DNA of 64,000 nucleotides, from contig NZ_JAFCLP010000002.1 of assembly GCF_018129405.1 (NCBI RefSeq), forward strand, positions 496,001 to 560,000. The letters run 5' to 3'. A program made the translations under genes and the position numbers. Under the pieces are notes generated by a model, which was not told where the DNA came from, searched no databases, and saw nothing but the letters and a program-made list of their open reading frames with translations. Origin of the DNA: Bradyrhizobium iriomotense. Its GTDB lineage: Bacteria > Pseudomonadota > Alphaproteobacteria > Rhizobiales > Xanthobacteraceae. Shown here piece by piece: positions 56,754-64,000 of this stretch (positions within the stretch are counted from its first letter, which is position 1; each line of letters begins with the position of its first letter).

Positions 56754-57629
56754 TCAAAAATGATAGTTCACGCCGACTCGGGCGACATGGAAATCCGCCC
56801 GGCCGAAATTTGCGGTGTATCTGGACAGGTTCGGACCGATGCTCGTTGCGAGTGCGTTGACTGCCACCGACGATTTGCCGAGGTCAACGTAGAGATATTC
56901 GGCCTTGAAGCTCCAACGAGGCGCAAAGCGCCATTCGCCGCCTCCACCGACCGTCCAGCCAGCCTGAATGCGGGAATCGGTCCCCGTGAAGCAAATCAAT
57001 CCGATCGTACAGCTGAATGAAGTGCCGGCGACGGAGACACTGAAAGCGCCACCCGGTCCGTTCACGATGTAGTCGTCAAATGTCGCTACTCGACCAAAAG
57101 CAAAGCCGCCGGTCCCATACAAAAGAACGCTAGGCGTGACCAGCGCCCCCAGACGCCCACGAATGCTCCCCCACCAGTCAATCTTTTGCTCAGCCGAGAT
57201 GGTCTGTGCGAAAGCTGGGGGTAGAATCGGCGTTGTTTCACGACCGCCGCCGCGCAAGCTGGATGCGCTCAAGTCACCTTCTACGCCGACCAGCCATTTG
57301 CTATCGAGTTGCCAATTGTAGCCCGCTTGCAGCCCTCCCGTTACACCACTCATCGAAAAATCGTGAGGGCTGGGAGCAACCTGCCCCGCAAACGCAGGCG
57401 CAATCGGAACTCCAGGATTGAAGATGAAAGCGGAGGCCGCGTCACTCGTGAAATTCACGGACCGGTCTGCCCATGCGCCGCCAACGTTGCCGCCAGCGTA
57501 AAATCCCGTCCAGCGTGGACTGGAGTCAGCCGGGCGCACTTTCGTGAAAAGTGCAGGGCTTTGATCAGCAGCTTCCGCCCCCGACGCGACACTCGCCAAG
57601 ACTGCTACAGCAGCCAGTACTCTTCTCAC
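56754..57629 (-). CDS. Outer-membrane beta-barrel protein (Omp31/Omp25 type)
   Basis: 291 residues from the GTG at 57629 (GGAGG upstream). A signal peptide (RRVLAAVAVLASVASG, cleavage after AEA) is followed by a small eight-stranded barrel: WTGFYAGGNVGGAWADRS, GGLQAGYNWQ, WLVGVEGDLSAS, GSIRGRLGALVTPSVLLYGT, and the C-terminal ARVGVNYHF with terminal Phe. Rhizobia carry many paralogues. It is convergent with the TetR gene. Confidence 0.92.
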   Translation of the reverse strand: MRRVLAAVAVLASVASGAEAADQSPALFTKVRPADSSPRWTGFYAGGNVGGAWADRSVNFTSDAASAFIFNPGVPIAPAFAGQVAPSPHDFSMSGVTGGLQAGYNWQLDSKWLVGVEGDLSASSLRGGGRETTPILPPAFAQTISAEQKIDWWGSIRGRLGALVTPSVLLYGTGGFAFGRVATFDDYIVNGPGGAFSVSVAGTSFSCTIGLICFTGTDSRIQAGWTVGGGGEWRFAPRWSFKAEYLYVDLGKSSVAVNALATSIGPNLSRYTANFGRADFHVARVGVNYHF

Positions 57630-57794
57630 GGGACGCCCCCTCCGCGATTCCAAAGTGCCCGAAATTCTTAAATCATGTTGACGCTGCACGCTGTGACGCG
57701 AGGGCAACACTTGCGGGACGTTGCAAAATCAACCGCAAACGGCCGGCCCGCGGTAAACCGACGGCCCGGAAAGGAATTTGATTCTTGAGGAATT

Positions 57795-57872
57795 TGGTCG
57801 GAGCGAGAGGATTTGAACCTCCGACCCCTAGTCTCCCAGACTAGTGCGCTAACCGGGCTGCGCCACGCTCCG
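57795..57872 (-). tRNA. tRNA-Pro (anticodon GGG)
   Basis: A 78-nt cloverleaf on the minus strand: acceptor CGGAGCG/CGCTCCG, D-arm GCGCAGCCCGGTTAGCGC, anticodon stem CTAGT/ACTAG with loop CTGGGAG (GGG at 57837-57835), T-loop TTCAAAT, discriminator A and encoded CCA. Confidence 0.97.
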
Positions 57873-57981
57873 AACGTCGTTCCATTAGCTAGGATCGCCG
57901 CTTTGCGCAAGGCGAGCGACACCATTTTGGTATCCCGCGCCCATCTCTCCCGAAACTGGCCACAAAGCCGGGCGGACCGCC

Positions 57982-58560
57982 CTACCCGTCCTTCAGCGCC
58001 TGATCCAGCATCTCCCGGCAGGCGACGAGGTCGGCAAGGGCCCGCCCGAGGCGCTCCCGGTCCAGCGCGCTGGGGCCGGCGGGCGCGGCGGCCGTGCCGC
58101 CCTTGCGGAAGGTGGTGAGAATCTCCTCGTCGTCGACCTCGGTGAAGCGGAAGTCGATGCCTTCCTCCTCATTCCCCTGGTAGTCGTCATCGTCGGCGTC
58201 AGCGATGCCCTTGATGGGCCCCTCGTCGTCGGGCTCGATCAGGCTCGCGCCGATGGCGTCCTCGATCGCCCCGAACGAGACCGCGGCCGCGCCGTCGGCG
58301 AGGCCCTGCACCGATTTGACGCCGTGCTCCTTGAGAATCCGCTGCACCCCGCGGATGGTGTAGCCCTCCCCGTAGAGCAGCCGGCGGATGCCCTTGAGCA
58401 GGTCGACGTCATCGGGGCGGTAATAGCGGCGGCCGCCGCTGCGCTTCATCGGCTTGATCTGGGAGAAGCGGGTCTCCCAGAACCGCAGCACGTGCTGCGG
58501 AATGTCGAGTTCCTGCGCTACTTCGCTGATGGTTCGGAACGCATCCGGCGCCTTGTCCAA
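57982..58560 (-). CDS. MerR-family transcriptional regulator
   Basis: 192 residues from the TTG at 58560, which has AAGGA 7 nt upstream; the frame extends upstream into ihfA, which makes earlier starts unlikely. The MerR HTH is [20 protein letters not shown] and [20 protein letters not shown], followed by [16 protein letters not shown]. The middle is acidic ([15 protein letters not shown]) and the C-terminus helical, without effector-binding Cys. It follows ihfA by 25 bp, a conserved alphaproteobacterial pair. Confidence 0.92.
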   Translation of the reverse strand: MDKAPDAFRTISEVAQELDIPQHVLRFWETRFSQIKPMKRSGGRRYYRPDDVDLLKGIRRLLYGEGYTIRGVQRILKEHGVKSVQGLADGAAAVSFGAIEDAIGASLIEPDDEGPIKGIADADDDDYQGNEEEGIDFRFTEVDDEEILTTFRKGGTAAAPAGPSALDRERLGRALADLVACREMLDQALKDG

Positions 58561-58585
58561 ATGCCAATCCTTATCCGTTGGGCGG

Positions 58586-58927
58586 TTACGCCTCGGGTTG
58601 AACCTTGCTGCCGTCGCCGTTGGTGCGGTGCTGGGCATTGATCCGCTGCTTCAGGATCGCCGACGGCTTGAACACCATGACGCGGCGCGGCGAGATCGGC
58701 ACCTCGGTGCCGGTCTTCGGATTGCGGCCGATACGCTGGCCCTTCTTGCGCACCATGAAGGAACCGAACGAGGACAGCTTCACCGTCTCGCCCTTCTCCA
58801 GGCAATCGGTGATCTCCTTCAGCACGAGTTCCACGAACGCGGACGACTCCGTCCGCGACAGGCCCACCTTCTGGTAGACAGCTTCGCAGAGATCGACACG
58901 CGTTACGGTTTTACTTTGATCGGTCAT
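58586..58927 (-). CDS. ihfA: Integration host factor subunit alpha
   Basis: 113 residues from the ATG at 58927 ([19 protein letters not shown] upstream). The HU/IHF fold is clear: [40 protein letters not shown] and [13 protein letters not shown] (the last includes the DNA-bending arm). With IhfB it bends DNA for recombination and sigma-54 promoter activation, relevant for glnB. The tail of about 15 residues after LKQRIN is lineage-specific. Confidence 0.96.
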   Translation of the reverse strand: MTDQSKTVTRVDLCEAVYQKVGLSRTESSAFVELVLKEITDCLEKGETVKLSSFGSFMVRKKGQRIGRNPKTGTEVPISPRRVMVFKPSAILKQRINAQHRTNGDGSKVQPEA

Positions 58928-59061
58928 CGCCCTGCCCCACATCACGGCGAACAATTGTTGTCTGAAATTATGAGGTTACGATACGGCGGTCAACAGCGCT
59001 CATCAATGCAGACGCATCGATAATCGCGGCTGATTCCGGCAAAATTTTATCGACTGTGGCG

Positions 59062-60042
59062 CTACCAGCGCACCAGCGCCGAGCCCCAGGTGAAACCGCC
59101 GCCCATCGCTTCCAAGAGGACCAGGTCGCCCTTCTTGATGCGGCCGTCCTTGCGCGCCACCGCCAGCGCCAGCGGGATCGAGGCGGCCGAGGTGTTGCCG
59201 TGACGGTCCACCGTCAGCACCACCTTCTCCGGCGCGATATGCAGCTTGTGCGCGGACGCGTCGATGATTCGCTTGTTGGCCTGGTGCGGCACGAACCAGT
59301 TGATGCTGTCGGCATTGAGCCCGGTCGCCTCAAAGGCGTCGACGATCACGTCGGTGATCATGCCGACCGCATGCTTGAAGACCTCGCGGCCCTCCATGCG
59401 CAGATGCCCGACGGTCTGGGTCGAGGATGGTCCGCCGTCGACGAACAGTTTTGCCTTGTGGCGGCCGTCGGAGCGCAAGTGAGTGGTGACGATGCCGCGG
59501 TCGGTCGCGGCATTGCCCGGCTGCTCCTGCGCCTCCAGCACCACCGCGCCGGCACCGTCGCCGAACAGCACGCAGGTGCCGCGGTCGTTCCAGTCGAGGA
59601 TGCGCGAGAAGGTCTCGGCGCCGATCACCAGCGCCCGCTTGTAGGCGCCGGTGCGCAGGAAATTGTCGGCGGTCGCGAGCGCGAACACGAAGCCCGAGCA
59701 CACCGCCTGAAGATCGAAGGCCGCGCCGTGGTTGATACCAAGGCCGTGCTGCACGGCGACCGCCGTTGCGGGGAAGGTGTTGTCCGGCGTCGAGGTCGCC
59801 AGCACGATCAGCTCGATCGACTGCGCGTCCACGCCGGCATCGGTGAGCGCCGCCTGTGCCGCCTTGATCGCGAGGTGCGAGGTGAACTCGCCCTCGGCCG
59901 CAATGTGCCGCTCGCGAATGCCGGTGCGCTGGACGATCCACTCGTCGGAGGTGTCGATACGCGCCGCCAATTGGGCGTTGGTCACCACCTGCTCCGGCAG
60001 GTAGGAGCCGCAGCCGAGCACGACCGAACGAATTTGAGTCAC
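59062..60042 (-). CDS. fabH: 3-oxoacyl-ACP synthase III
   Basis: 326 residues with the KAS III triad Cys115 (QAVCSGF), His253 (VPHQANKRI) and Asn283 (HGNTSAAS). It condenses acetyl-CoA with malonyl-ACP to begin fatty-acid synthesis. The GTG start overlaps the plsX stop (GTGA), so translation is coupled. plsX-fabH-ihfA-merR is a conserved order in this group. Confidence 0.98.
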   Translation of the reverse strand: MTQIRSVVLGCGSYLPEQVVTNAQLAARIDTSDEWIVQRTGIRERHIAAEGEFTSHLAIKAAQAALTDAGVDAQSIELIVLATSTPDNTFPATAVAVQHGLGINHGAAFDLQAVCSGFVFALATADNFLRTGAYKRALVIGAETFSRILDWNDRGTCVLFGDGAGAVVLEAQEQPGNAATDRGIVTTHLRSDGRHKAKLFVDGGPSSTQTVGHLRMEGREVFKHAVGMITDVIVDAFEATGLNADSINWFVPHQANKRIIDASAHKLHIAPEKVVLTVDRHGNTSAASIPLALAVARKDGRIKKGDLVLLEAMGGGFTWGSALVRW

Positions 60043-61100
60043 GAAACAGCCTCCTGCGCGGCCTGCACGGAACTGAGTGCACCACCTTCGCGGTTGAGCA
60101 TCTGATTGATCTTGTTCAGGAGATCGTAGTGAGCCATCTCATAGCCAACATCGATCGCATAGGCAAAGCCTTCGGCGCTGGTTCCGCCATGGCTTTTAAC
60201 CACCAGTCCGTTGAGCCCCAGGAACACGCCGCCATTGGACTTGTTGGGGTCCATCTTGTCCCGCAGGGCCTGGAAGGCGCTGCGCGCAAACAGATAGCCG
60301 AGCTTGGACGGCCAGCTCCGCTGCATCTCGTTACGGAGTAATTCGGCCATCTGCCGGGCGGTTCCCTCGGCGGCCTTCAGGGCAATATTGCCGCTGAAAC
60401 CTTCGGTCACGACGACGTCGGCCAGCCCCTTGCCGATGCCGTCGCCCTCGACGAAGCCGATATAGTCGAGTTCCGGCAGATTTCTGGCACGCAGGATTTC
60501 CCCGGCCTCACGGATCTCCTCGTGCCCCTTGATCTCCTCGGTTCCGATATTGAGGAGCCCGACCGTGGGGCGTTTCTTGTCGAACAGCACGCTCGCCATC
60601 GCCGCGCCCATGAGCGCGAGCGCCACCAGATGGTGCGCGTCGCCGCCGATGGTGGCGCCGAGGTCGAGCACGACGGACTCGCCGCGCCTGGTCGGCCATA
60701 TCCCCGTGATCGCCGGGCGGTCGATGCCCGGCAGCGTGCGCAGATGAAAGCGCGACATCGCCATCAGCGCGCCGGTATTGCCGGCGGAGACTGCAACATC
60801 CGCCTCGCCCTTCTTCACCGCGTCGATGGCCAGCCACATCGAGGAGGTCTTGCGGCCGCGCCGCAGCGCCTGGCTCGGCTTGTCGTGCATGCTGACGGCG
60901 ACATCGGTATGGACGATCTTCGAGGCGGCCTTGAGCTGGGGATGCTTCTCGAGCTCGGGCTCGATCTTGGCCCGGTCCCCGACCAGCAGGAACTCGGTGT
61001 CGCGATGCCTGCCAAGCGAGATGGCGGCGCCTGGAATGACCACGGCGGCGCCGTCGTCGCCCCCCATGGCGTCAAGCGCGATACGAACCTTGCTGGGCAT
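60039..61100 (-). CDS. plsX: Phosphate acyltransferase PlsX
   Basis: 353 residues from the ATG at 61100 ([17 protein letters not shown]). The family signatures [23 protein letters not shown] and [15 protein letters not shown] are present. It converts acyl-ACP to acyl-phosphate for PlsY in phospholipid synthesis, at the inner membrane surface. The frame opens 33 codons further upstream without similarity. It overlaps fabH by 4 nt. Confidence 0.97.
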   Translation of the reverse strand: MPSKVRIALDAMGGDDGAAVVIPGAAISLGRHRDTEFLLVGDRAKIEPELEKHPQLKAASKIVHTDVAVSMHDKPSQALRRGRKTSSMWLAIDAVKKGEADVAVSAGNTGALMAMSRFHLRTLPGIDRPAITGIWPTRRGESVVLDLGATIGGDAHHLVALALMGAAMASVLFDKKRPTVGLLNIGTEEIKGHEEIREAGEILRARNLPELDYIGFVEGDGIGKGLADVVVTEGFSGNIALKAAEGTARQMAELLRNEMQRSWPSKLGYLFARSAFQALRDKMDPNKSNGGVFLGLNGLVVKSHGGTSAEGFAYAIDVGYEMAHYDLLNKINQMLNREGGALSSVQAAQEAVS

Positions 61101-61398
61101 GAAAGTCCTGGAAACCTGGTCTGGTTGCGGTCTTGAACGAGCGGGGCCCGCAAATGGGTTCGCCATGAACATGGCGGCCGGCCAAGCGCCACGCCGCACC
61201 CGGACCGGGGCGCGACAATAGCGTTTTGTTACTCCGAAACAACCTCTTGCCCCCAGCCTTTTGCATTCGGGGCGATCCGGCGGCGGACCGGCGAATTCGC
61301 TGGAAACACATAGAAATCAAATAGATAAATCAGACTTTCAAACCACCGCCACAGACGCCTCGAGCGCCGTGGCCAGCGGTCTTACGGGGAATCGGCAG

Positions 61399-61968
61399 CT
61401 ACTGGTCCTTTTTGTTGTCCTGAAGCGCCTTCAGCGCCGCGAACGGATGGTCCTCCGGGTCGGGGGCGGTGACCTCCGCCTCGAATACGGCCCCCTCCTT
61501 GCGCGGATAGGGATCGATCGCCAGGAACAAGGCATCGGTGGCGAGCCGGCCGAGGTCGATGACGCCGTTGAGAATGGCCTCCGGCGGATCAACCACCTCC
61601 GGCGGCTCCTCGTCGTCCTGCCGCTCCTCGATCAGGTCGGACAGGCGCCGCGCCTCGGCCTCGGGGGCGAATGTCAGGTCCACCTCCTCGTCGATCTCGC
61701 TCTCGATCGGATCGAGCGTGACCACGCAGGTCTGGCCGACCCGGGCGCGGACATGCCCCGTGACCTGGACCCGGCTGCCGCTCTTCGGCACGACGTCGAA
61801 GCTGGCGTGAGCGGACAGGATCTCCCGGACGCCGGCGACATCCGCCATGGCCTGCCGCTCGGCCGCCGATGCCTCGAGCTCGCGATGCAGGCCGGTGTCG
61901 GGAATCTGCGCAACGATGACGGGCGCCCGCCAGGGATCTGGCGAGGATGTCCTGTTGGGTCGGCTCAT
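61399..61968 (-). CDS. DUF177 (YceD-like) family protein
   Basis: 189 residues of the DUF177 family: RVQVTGHVRARVGQTCVVTL, DPIESEIDEEVDLTF, and ILNGVIDLGRLATDALFLAI, then PYPRKEGAVF. YceD-type proteins are linked to 23S rRNA processing in plants and to the rpmF-plsX operon in many bacteria. Here it precedes plsX by about 300 bp. Its start overlaps the stop of the upstream chaperone gene by 4 nt (ATGA). Confidence 0.9.
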   Translation of the reverse strand: MSRPNRTSSPDPWRAPVIVAQIPDTGLHRELEASAAERQAMADVAGVREILSAHASFDVVPKSGSRVQVTGHVRARVGQTCVVTLDPIESEIDEEVDLTFAPEAEARRLSDLIEERQDDEEPPEVVDPPEAILNGVIDLGRLATDALFLAIDPYPRKEGAVFEAEVTAPDPEDHPFAALKALQDNKKDQ

Positions 61969-62528
61969 GGCGTGACACCCTCCCTGAACGCCGGGGGAAA
62001 ACTGAAGGACGCACCAAGCAGTGCGGCCTCGCTGGTCCGGCCGAGATCGACCTCGGTCGCCCTCGCATAGGCCGCGAGCTGCCGAGCGTGGTCCATGCCG
62101 GCGCCATTCAAGATATTCTTGCAGATCGCCGCCGCCAGCGCCTCGCCCCCGCCGTCCATGGCCTGGTCATACGCCTGGACGCGGCCGTAGAAGGCCTCGC
62201 CGAAGGCCCGCATCCGCTTCGGCACGGTCTGGTCGCCCACGCCCATCTCGCGCAGATTGTCATCCATGTCCTCGCAGAAGCGGTCGAACAGCGCCTGCGA
62301 CAGCTCCGTGGCGCCTCTAGCGCCTCCCTGAACCGTGCGCAGGCGGCGCAAGAGCAGCCACAGATGCAGCAGCAACAGGTCGAAACGCCCGTTAACCGTA
62401 TCAGGCACGCCCAAGTCGCGGTAAAATATGGGTTCTCGCGCCTGCGTCACGATCATGCCATAGATGGCTTCAATGGTGCCCGGCGGGGCTAGCCGGGGTT
62501 TCCTGAAGTGATTGAACGGCCAAAGCAT
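61965..62528 (-). CDS. Ubiquinol-cytochrome c chaperone family protein
   Basis: 187 residues matching the CBP3/UQCC1-like family: IYGMIVTQAREPIFYRDLGV, DTVNGRFDLLLLHLWLLLRR, FDRFCEDMDDNLREMGVGD and MRAFGEAFYGRVQAYDQAM. In mitochondria this family assists cytochrome b biogenesis for the bc1 complex; a similar role in the bacterium is inferred. It is translationally coupled to the DUF177 gene and divergent from the BamE-like lipoprotein gene. Confidence 0.9.
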   Translation of the reverse strand: MLWPFNHFRKPRLAPPGTIEAIYGMIVTQAREPIFYRDLGVPDTVNGRFDLLLLHLWLLLRRLRTVQGGARGATELSQALFDRFCEDMDDNLREMGVGDQTVPKRMRAFGEAFYGRVQAYDQAMDGGGEALAAAICKNILNGAGMDHARQLAAYARATEVDLGRTSEAALLGASFSFPPAFREGVTP

Positions 62529-62626
62529 TGTGGTTTCCGCAAGCGGGCGCGCGCGTGTTGCATTCAGAGCCTCCGCCCGGTACTTCAGCGCCTCGCGCGA
62601 CGCAAGGGGACGGAATCAGTTCCGCT

Positions 62627-63112
62627 ATGACGAAAACGAACCAGACCGGCCTGCGCGCGGACAAGCGGCGCGGCCTTCATGCACGCTGGCGCGGCCTGCG
62701 CCTTACGGCCGCTGCGGCCTTGGTCGGCGTGGCGCTTGCGGGCTGCACCGGCGAGCAATTCCAGAAGGGCTACATCCTGCCGCCCGGCGCGCTGGAGCAG
62801 ATCCCGATCGGCGCGAGCCAGGACCAGGTCCTGATCGTCATGGGCACGCCCTCCACCGTCGCGACGCTCGACGGTGAGGTGTTCTACTACATCTCGCAGC
62901 GCTCGGAGCGCATGGTCGCCTTCATGAACCAGAGGGTGGTCGATCAGCGCGTGATCGCGATCTATTTCGACAAGAACCGGCGCGTGCGCCGGCTGGCGAA
63001 TTACGGCCTGCAGGACGGCAAGATCTTCGACTTCATCAGCCGCACCACGCCGACATCGGGCCAGGAGATGAGCTACCTCACGCCGATCTTCAAGCTGCTC
63101 AGCTTTAACTGA
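62627..63112 (+). CDS. bamE: Outer-membrane assembly lipoprotein, BamE/OmlA (SmpA) family
   Basis: 161 residues. An N-terminal basic stretch and hydrophobic signal end in the lipobox ALAGC with Cys40. The SmpA/OmlA fold follows: LEQIPIGASQDQVLIVMGTP, GEVFYYISQRSE, VIAIYFDKNRRVRRLANYGL. BamE helps the BAM complex insert outer-membrane proteins. The C-terminal extension is typical of alphaproteobacteria. The ATG at 62627 has only a weak, distant Shine-Dalgarno. Confidence 0.92.
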   Translation: MTKTNQTGLRADKRRGLHARWRGLRLTAAAALVGVALAGCTGEQFQKGYILPPGALEQIPIGASQDQVLIVMGTPSTVATLDGEVFYYISQRSERMVAFMNQRVVDQRVIAIYFDKNRRVRRLANYGLQDGKIFDFISRTTPTSGQEMSYLTPIFKLLSFN

Positions 63113-63122
63113 GCCCTTCTTC

Positions 63123-63226
63123 AGAGCGTTTTCGAGCGAAGTGGACCCCGGTTCGCGTCAAGAAAACGCGTCAAAACAAAAATTTAGAGCCCCGTTCCGA
63201 TTCATCGGAACGGAAATGGCTCTAGC
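63123..63226. repeat. Palindromic intergenic repeat, family A (copy 2)
   Basis: AGAGCGTTTTCGAGCGAAGTGG, CGGTTCGCGTCAAGAAAACG, CGTCAAAACA, then AGAGCCCCGTTCCGAT and ATCGGAACGG. Same modules as 8633-8734 in reverse orientation. It lies 11 bp after the BamE-like stop. Confidence 0.85.
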
Positions 63227-63301
63227 CTGCGGCGTCGTGCCGCTATCCGCGCGGCACATGCCGTCGTGCGCGACTTGCCGTTGCGCACCGGGTTCCCTAC
63301 G

Positions 63302-63327
63302 CTCCCAGCAAAACAAGAAGCTGGGAG
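63302..63327 (+). promoter_or_regulatory. Hairpin that hides the ribosome-binding site of the TctC gene
   Basis: CTCCCAGC and GCTGGGAG form a perfect 8-bp stem with loop AAAACAAGAA. The right arm contains GGGAG, the Shine-Dalgarno for the GTG at 63335. Translation may depend on opening of this hairpin. Confidence 0.5.
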
Positions 63328-63334
63328 TGGATTC

Positions 63335-64000
63335 GTGTCCAAGAAACTTCAGAACACTTTGTTGTCCCGCCGTCGCGTGCTTGCCGGCGCTGCCGGCCTT
63401 TCGGCCGCAGCGATCCTGCCGCGATCGAGTCTTGCGGACTGGAAGCCCACCGAGAACGTCCGCCTCGTGGTCCCGGCTGCGGCCGGTGGCTCGACCGATG
63501 TCATGGGCCGGCTGCTGGCCGCCCATCTGCAAACCGCCTGGGGCCAGTCGGCCGTCGTGGAGAACCGCTCCGGCGGCGGCGGCACGATCGGCACCGCCGA
63601 GGTGGTCCGCGCCAAGCCCGATGGTCACACCATCCTGGTCGGTAACCCCGGCCCGAACGCGATTGCCTACAGCATCTTCAAGAACCTGACCTACAAGCCG
63701 GACCAGCTCCAGCCGGTCTCCAACATGATCCGGATCCCGAACATCGTCTCGGCCCATCCGAAGACCGGCATCAAGTCGGTCGCCGAGCTGATCACCTACC
63801 TGAAGGCCAATCCGGACAAGCTCAGCTACGCCTCCTCCGGCGTCGGCCAGAGCCCTCACCTCACCGGCGCCTGGTTCCTCCAGCTCACCGGGCTGAAGAT
63901 GACGCACATCCCGTTCCGCGGCGCGGGGCCCGCGCTCCAGGCCGCGCTCGCCGGCGACATCCAGATTCTGTTCGACAATCTCTATCCAAGCCTGCCGCAG
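63335..64000 (+). CDS. Tripartite tricarboxylate transporter substrate-binding protein (TctC/Bug family), 3' end outside window
   Basis: 222 codons to the window edge of an expected ~325. The GTG at 63335 has GGGAG 7 nt upstream. A twin-arginine-type signal (SRRRVLAGAAGLSAAAILPR) precedes the Bug fold: VRLVVPAAAGGSTDVMGRLL, ENRSGGGGTIGTAEVVRAKP, YASSGVGQSPHLTGAWF. Bug proteins bind carboxylates such as citrate or amino acids in the periplasm for TctAB-type permeases, though many are orphans. No permease gene is in view. Confidence 0.9.
   Translation, partial: MSKKLQNTLLSRRRVLAGAAGLSAAAILPRSSLADWKPTENVRLVVPAAAGGSTDVMGRLLAAHLQTAWGQSAVVENRSGGGGTIGTAEVVRAKPDGHTILVGNPGPNAIAYSIFKNLTYKPDQLQPVSNMIRIPNIVSAHPKTGIKSVAELITYLKANPDKLSYASSGVGQSPHLTGAWFLQLTGLKMTHIPFRGAGPALQAALAGDIQILFDNLYPSLPQ

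Overview
The window is a high-GC alphaproteobacterial chromosome segment. Gene content and order point to Bradyrhizobium, near the japonicum/diazoefficiens group. The evidence is the tig-clpP-clpX-lon block, glnB-glnA, plsX-fabH-ihfA-merR, gcrA, a Porin_2-type porin starting with the lineage's usual signal peptide, and many palindromic intergenic repeats of kinds common in this genus. Most genes look like stable core chromosome. I see no integrase, transposase, IS element, phage module or CRISPR array.

Layout. 1-2.8 kb: the 3' part of a caspase-like peptidase gene, a decayed tRNA-Val-like sequence, a small secreted protein and an intact tRNA-Val(UAC). 2.8-10.4 kb (minus strand): a GFA-family protein, then lon, clpX, clpP and tig (protein quality control), then tRNA-Leu(UAG). 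10.5-13.8 kb: a Tat-exported protein with a multicopper-oxidase fold that has lost copper ligands, a GNAT acetyltransferase and the NAD(P)HX repair enzyme. 13.9-17.4 kb: nitrogen metabolism, with a sigma-54-type promoter, glnB, glnA and a secreted asparaginase. 17.5-25.6 kb: slipin/NfeD pair, tautomerase, GlxA-type regulator, glutamine-amidotransferase-like hydrolase, AI-2E family permease, a monooxygenase-fold protein and a diguanylate cyclase. 25.7-32.3 kb: rplM-rpsI, thioesterase, enoyl-CoA hydratase, CoA-binding protein, O-acetylhomoserine sulfhydrylase, heme A synthase and small proteins.

32.3-41.6 kb is a surface-polysaccharide cluster: a NodB-fold protein lacking its metal ligands, a CelD/BcsL-type acyltransferase, a Wzz/Wzc-like protein with a broken Walker A motif, a GT4 glycosyltransferase, a polyprenyl-phosphate sugar transferase and an O-antigen-ligase/polymerase-type membrane protein. 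41.6-47.5 kb: a MarR regulator with a perfect operator facing an FAD monooxygenase, then a putative three-gene unit (YdcF, DUF169, saccharopine-dehydrogenase-like) and an acetamidase. 47.6-50.2 kb: a small protein of possible ribbon-helix-helix type, gcrA, a candidate small RNA and a major porin. 50.6-56.6 kb: MarR and TetR regulators with alpha/beta hydrolases and an SDR, plus a decayed dapA-like pseudogene. 56.7-64 kb: an outer-membrane barrel protein, tRNA-Pro(GGG), merR, ihfA, fabH, plsX, a DUF177 protein, a cytochrome bc1 chaperone, a BamE-like lipoprotein and the start of a TctC-type binding protein.

I did not find an obviously new multi-gene system. The most useful leads are a candidate ~86-nt sRNA with a textbook promoter and terminator between gcrA and the porin gene; a 21-bp element shared by the porin/MarR intergenic region and a nearby hydrolase promoter; and a set of proteins that keep a catalytic fold but have lost catalytic residues.
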